64,000 nucleotides of DNA from Pelovirga terrestris (GTDB lineage Bacteria; Desulfobacterota; Desulfuromonadia; Desulfuromonadales; Geopsychrobacteraceae): positions 124,001-188,000 of the forward strand of contig NZ_JACWUN010000004.1 of assembly GCF_014773365.1 (NCBI RefSeq), in the 5' to 3' direction. The position numbers were made by a program, and so were the translations under genes. Within the stretch, counting starts at the first letter, position 1. Each line of letters opens with the position of its first letter. The notes under the pieces were generated by a model. The model made no database searches. It worked only from the letters and a program-made list of their open reading frames with translations, and was not told the DNA's origin. This document shows, piece by piece, positions 62,572-64,000 of this stretch.

Positions 62572-63639
62572 ATGGTCATGACGCCAGAAGTTCTGACACT
62601 CTCGAACACACCGGTTCTATTTACCGTTGCGATGCTGCTTAAAATCGCGGTGGCCTTTGTGGTCATGATTTTAATTGTTGCTTATGCGACCTACGCCGAG
62701 CGTAAAATCATCGGACGTATGCAAACCCGCATGGGACCGACAATGACCGGGCCGAAAGGTTTGCTGCAACCGATTGCCGACGGGTTGAAACTCTTTTTTA
62801 AAGAGGACATGATCCCTTCTCAGGCGCATCCTTTTGCCTTTTCCCTGGCACCGATGATGCTTCTGGCCCCGTCTTTCGTCGCAATTGCTGTTATTCCTTT
62901 CGGCAGCGATCTCCACTTTACCTACGATGGTATCCAGTATGTTGTGCCGATGCAGATCACCGATCTGAACTTTGGTGTGCTGTTTATCCTTGCGATGGCC
63001 GGCTTGGGGGTCTACGGAATCGTTCTGGCAGGTCTGGCATCCAATAGTAAGTATGCCTTGCTGGGCGGCATTCGTTCGACCGCCCAGATGATTTCCTACG
63101 AACTGGCGGCCGGACTTTCCATTGTCGCCGTCTTCATGCTGTCGGAAACCTTGAGCCTGCGCGGCATCGTGCTGGCGCAGCAGGGACCTCTCTGGGGTAT
63201 AGAAGCCCTGAAGTATATTCCCAACTGGTATATTTTTAGCCAGCCACTGGCTTTCGGTCTGTTTCTTGTTGCCTCGATGGCAGAGATCAACCGGACCCCA
63301 TTTGACCTTCCCGAAGCAGAGACTGAGCTGGTTTCCGGGTTCTGTACGGAATATTCGTCGATGAAGTATGCCCTGTTTTTCATGGCCGAGTATGCCAACA
63401 TGATTACTATTTCAGCCATCACCGCAACCCTGTTCCTCGGTGGCTGGAGCGGACCCTTCTATGGTTGGATGAACTTCCTGATCAAGGTCTTTGCGTTCAT
63501 GTTCTTCTTTATCTGGATTCGGGCGACCTTCCCACGTCTGCGTTATGATCAACTGATGCATATGGGTTGGAAAGTTATGCTCCCCCTGGCGCTTGCAAAT
63601 ATCGTAATTACCGGTATTGCAGTACTGCTCTGGCAATAA
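62572..63639 (+). CDS. nuoH: NADH-quinone oxidoreductase subunit H
   Basis: 355 residues from 62572 (a second ATG at 62578 is as likely). Membrane protein with ERKIIGRMQTRMGPTMTGPK, LLQPIADGLKLFFKEDMIPS and MAEINRTPFDLPEAETELVS, the most conserved NuoH segments. Forms the end of the quinone tunnel. Confidence 0.96.
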   Translation: MVMTPEVLTLSNTPVLFTVAMLLKIAVAFVVMILIVAYATYAERKIIGRMQTRMGPTMTGPKGLLQPIADGLKLFFKEDMIPSQAHPFAFSLAPMMLLAPSFVAIAVIPFGSDLHFTYDGIQYVVPMQITDLNFGVLFILAMAGLGVYGIVLAGLASNSKYALLGGIRSTAQMISYELAAGLSIVAVFMLSETLSLRGIVLAQQGPLWGIEALKYIPNWYIFSQPLAFGLFLVASMAEINRTPFDLPEAETELVSGFCTEYSSMKYALFFMAEYANMITISAITATLFLGGWSGPFYGWMNFLIKVFAFMFFFIWIRATFPRLRYDQLMHMGWKVMLPLALANIVITGIAVLLWQ

Positions 63640-63663
63640 CCACAAGTTGCGTAGAGGATAGAT

Positions 63664-64000
63664 ATGTTTAAAGAGTTTGCCAAAGGCCTGAGTATCACGC
63701 TGAAGCATCTGCTGCCCGGGCATTCCACGACCGTGGAATATCCCAAGCAGAGACTGGAGATCGCCCCGCGCTTTCGTGGCCTGCATCGTCTGGTGCCTGC
63801 TCAGGACCGTGAAAAATGTGTCGCCTGTTATCTGTGTCCCACTGTCTGCCCGGCTAAATGCATTACGGTGGAATCGGAAGAGAACGAAAAGGGCGAAAAA
63901 TATCCAAGAGTCTACGAAATCGATCTGCTGCGGTGCATTTTCTGTGGCTACTGCGTAGAGGCTTGTCCGGTTGAAGCTATCGAAATGACGAGCGCTTATG
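63664..64000 (+). CDS. nuoI: NADH-quinone oxidoreductase subunit I, N-terminal part
   Basis: 112 residues visible, cut by the window edge. Two [4Fe-4S] motifs: CVACYLCPTVCPAKC and CIFCGYCVEACPVEA. Peripheral-arm subunit linking N5/N6a/b to N2. Start at 63664. Confidence 0.95.
   Translation, partial: MFKEFAKGLSITLKHLLPGHSTTVEYPKQRLEIAPRFRGLHRLVPAQDREKCVACYLCPTVCPAKCITVESEENEKGEKYPRVYEIDLLRCIFCGYCVEACPVEAIEMTSAY

Overview
The window reads as a chromosome segment of an anaerobic, cytochrome-rich deltaproteobacterium of the Desulfuromonadales (Desulfuromonas/Geobacter/Pelobacter-like). The grounds are: a CbcL-like nonaheme cytochrome b/c fusion beside an ImcH-like NapC/NirT cytochrome, a CbcSTU-like tetraheme/Fe-S/NrfD module, a polysulfide-reductase-like operon, an ATP synthase Fo operon (atpZ-atpI-atpB-atpE) with no F1 genes after it, a 14-subunit-type nuo operon with separate nuoC and nuoD, and a GEMM-type riboswitch. 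Species identity cannot be fixed from the sequence alone.

Layout. 1-4.8 kb is an accessory patch: the start of a possible AddB-like nuclease gene, an unknown gene behind a c-di-GMP-type riboswitch and terminator, and two toxin-antitoxin modules (AbrB-like/Doc and RHH/ParE) on either side of a decayed antiporter/universal-stress-protein chimera and a YitT fragment. 4.9-9.2 kb holds a chemoreceptor and a redox-housekeeping run (FMN reductase, ApbE, MsrA). 9.2-21.3 kb, minus strand, is a fatty-acid degradation block: fadD, a fadN-fadA-fadE set, an MBL hydrolase, an enoyl-CoA hydratase and a second acyl-CoA dehydrogenase, followed by a small ferredoxin and an amidoligase/gamma-glutamylcyclotransferase pair. 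21.4-28.4 kb, minus strand, is a DUF1302-DUF1329-YCF48-RND envelope operon that probably moves a hydrophobic substrate for that pathway. 28.4-29.1 kb is non-coding, with an inverted pair of hexanucleotide-repeat tracts.

29.1-32.3 kb carries hemL and the Fo genes. 32.6-36.5 kb carries cbcL, a small membrane protein and the imcH-like gene: two different candidate quinol-to-periplasm electron exits side by side. 36.6-38.4 kb is a DUF2339 membrane protein. 38.9-41.5 kb is the CbcSTU-like module. 41.7-45.3 kb holds small enzymes and a UbiD decarboxylase. 45.6-51.8 kb is a Mo-bis-MGD oxidoreductase operon (secreted small protein, TorD chaperone, PsrA/B/C-like subunits) followed by a triple-rhodanese lipoprotein. 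An in-frame UGA in that lipoprotein, with a SECIS-like hairpin after it, indicates selenocysteine. 52-54.6 kb holds an ABC exporter and Hsp33; 55-64 kb is nuoA to the start of nuoI.

How it works together: fatty acids or similar hydrophobic substrates are taken up, activated and beta-oxidised; NADH enters through complex I and reduced quinone leaves through several alternative membrane oxidoreductases (CbcL, ImcH, CbcSTU, Psr-like) toward metal, sulfur or extracellular acceptors, while Fo-F1 uses the resulting ion gradient. The least expected single item is the selenocysteine rhodanese at 50640-51824, which simple gene calling would split in two.
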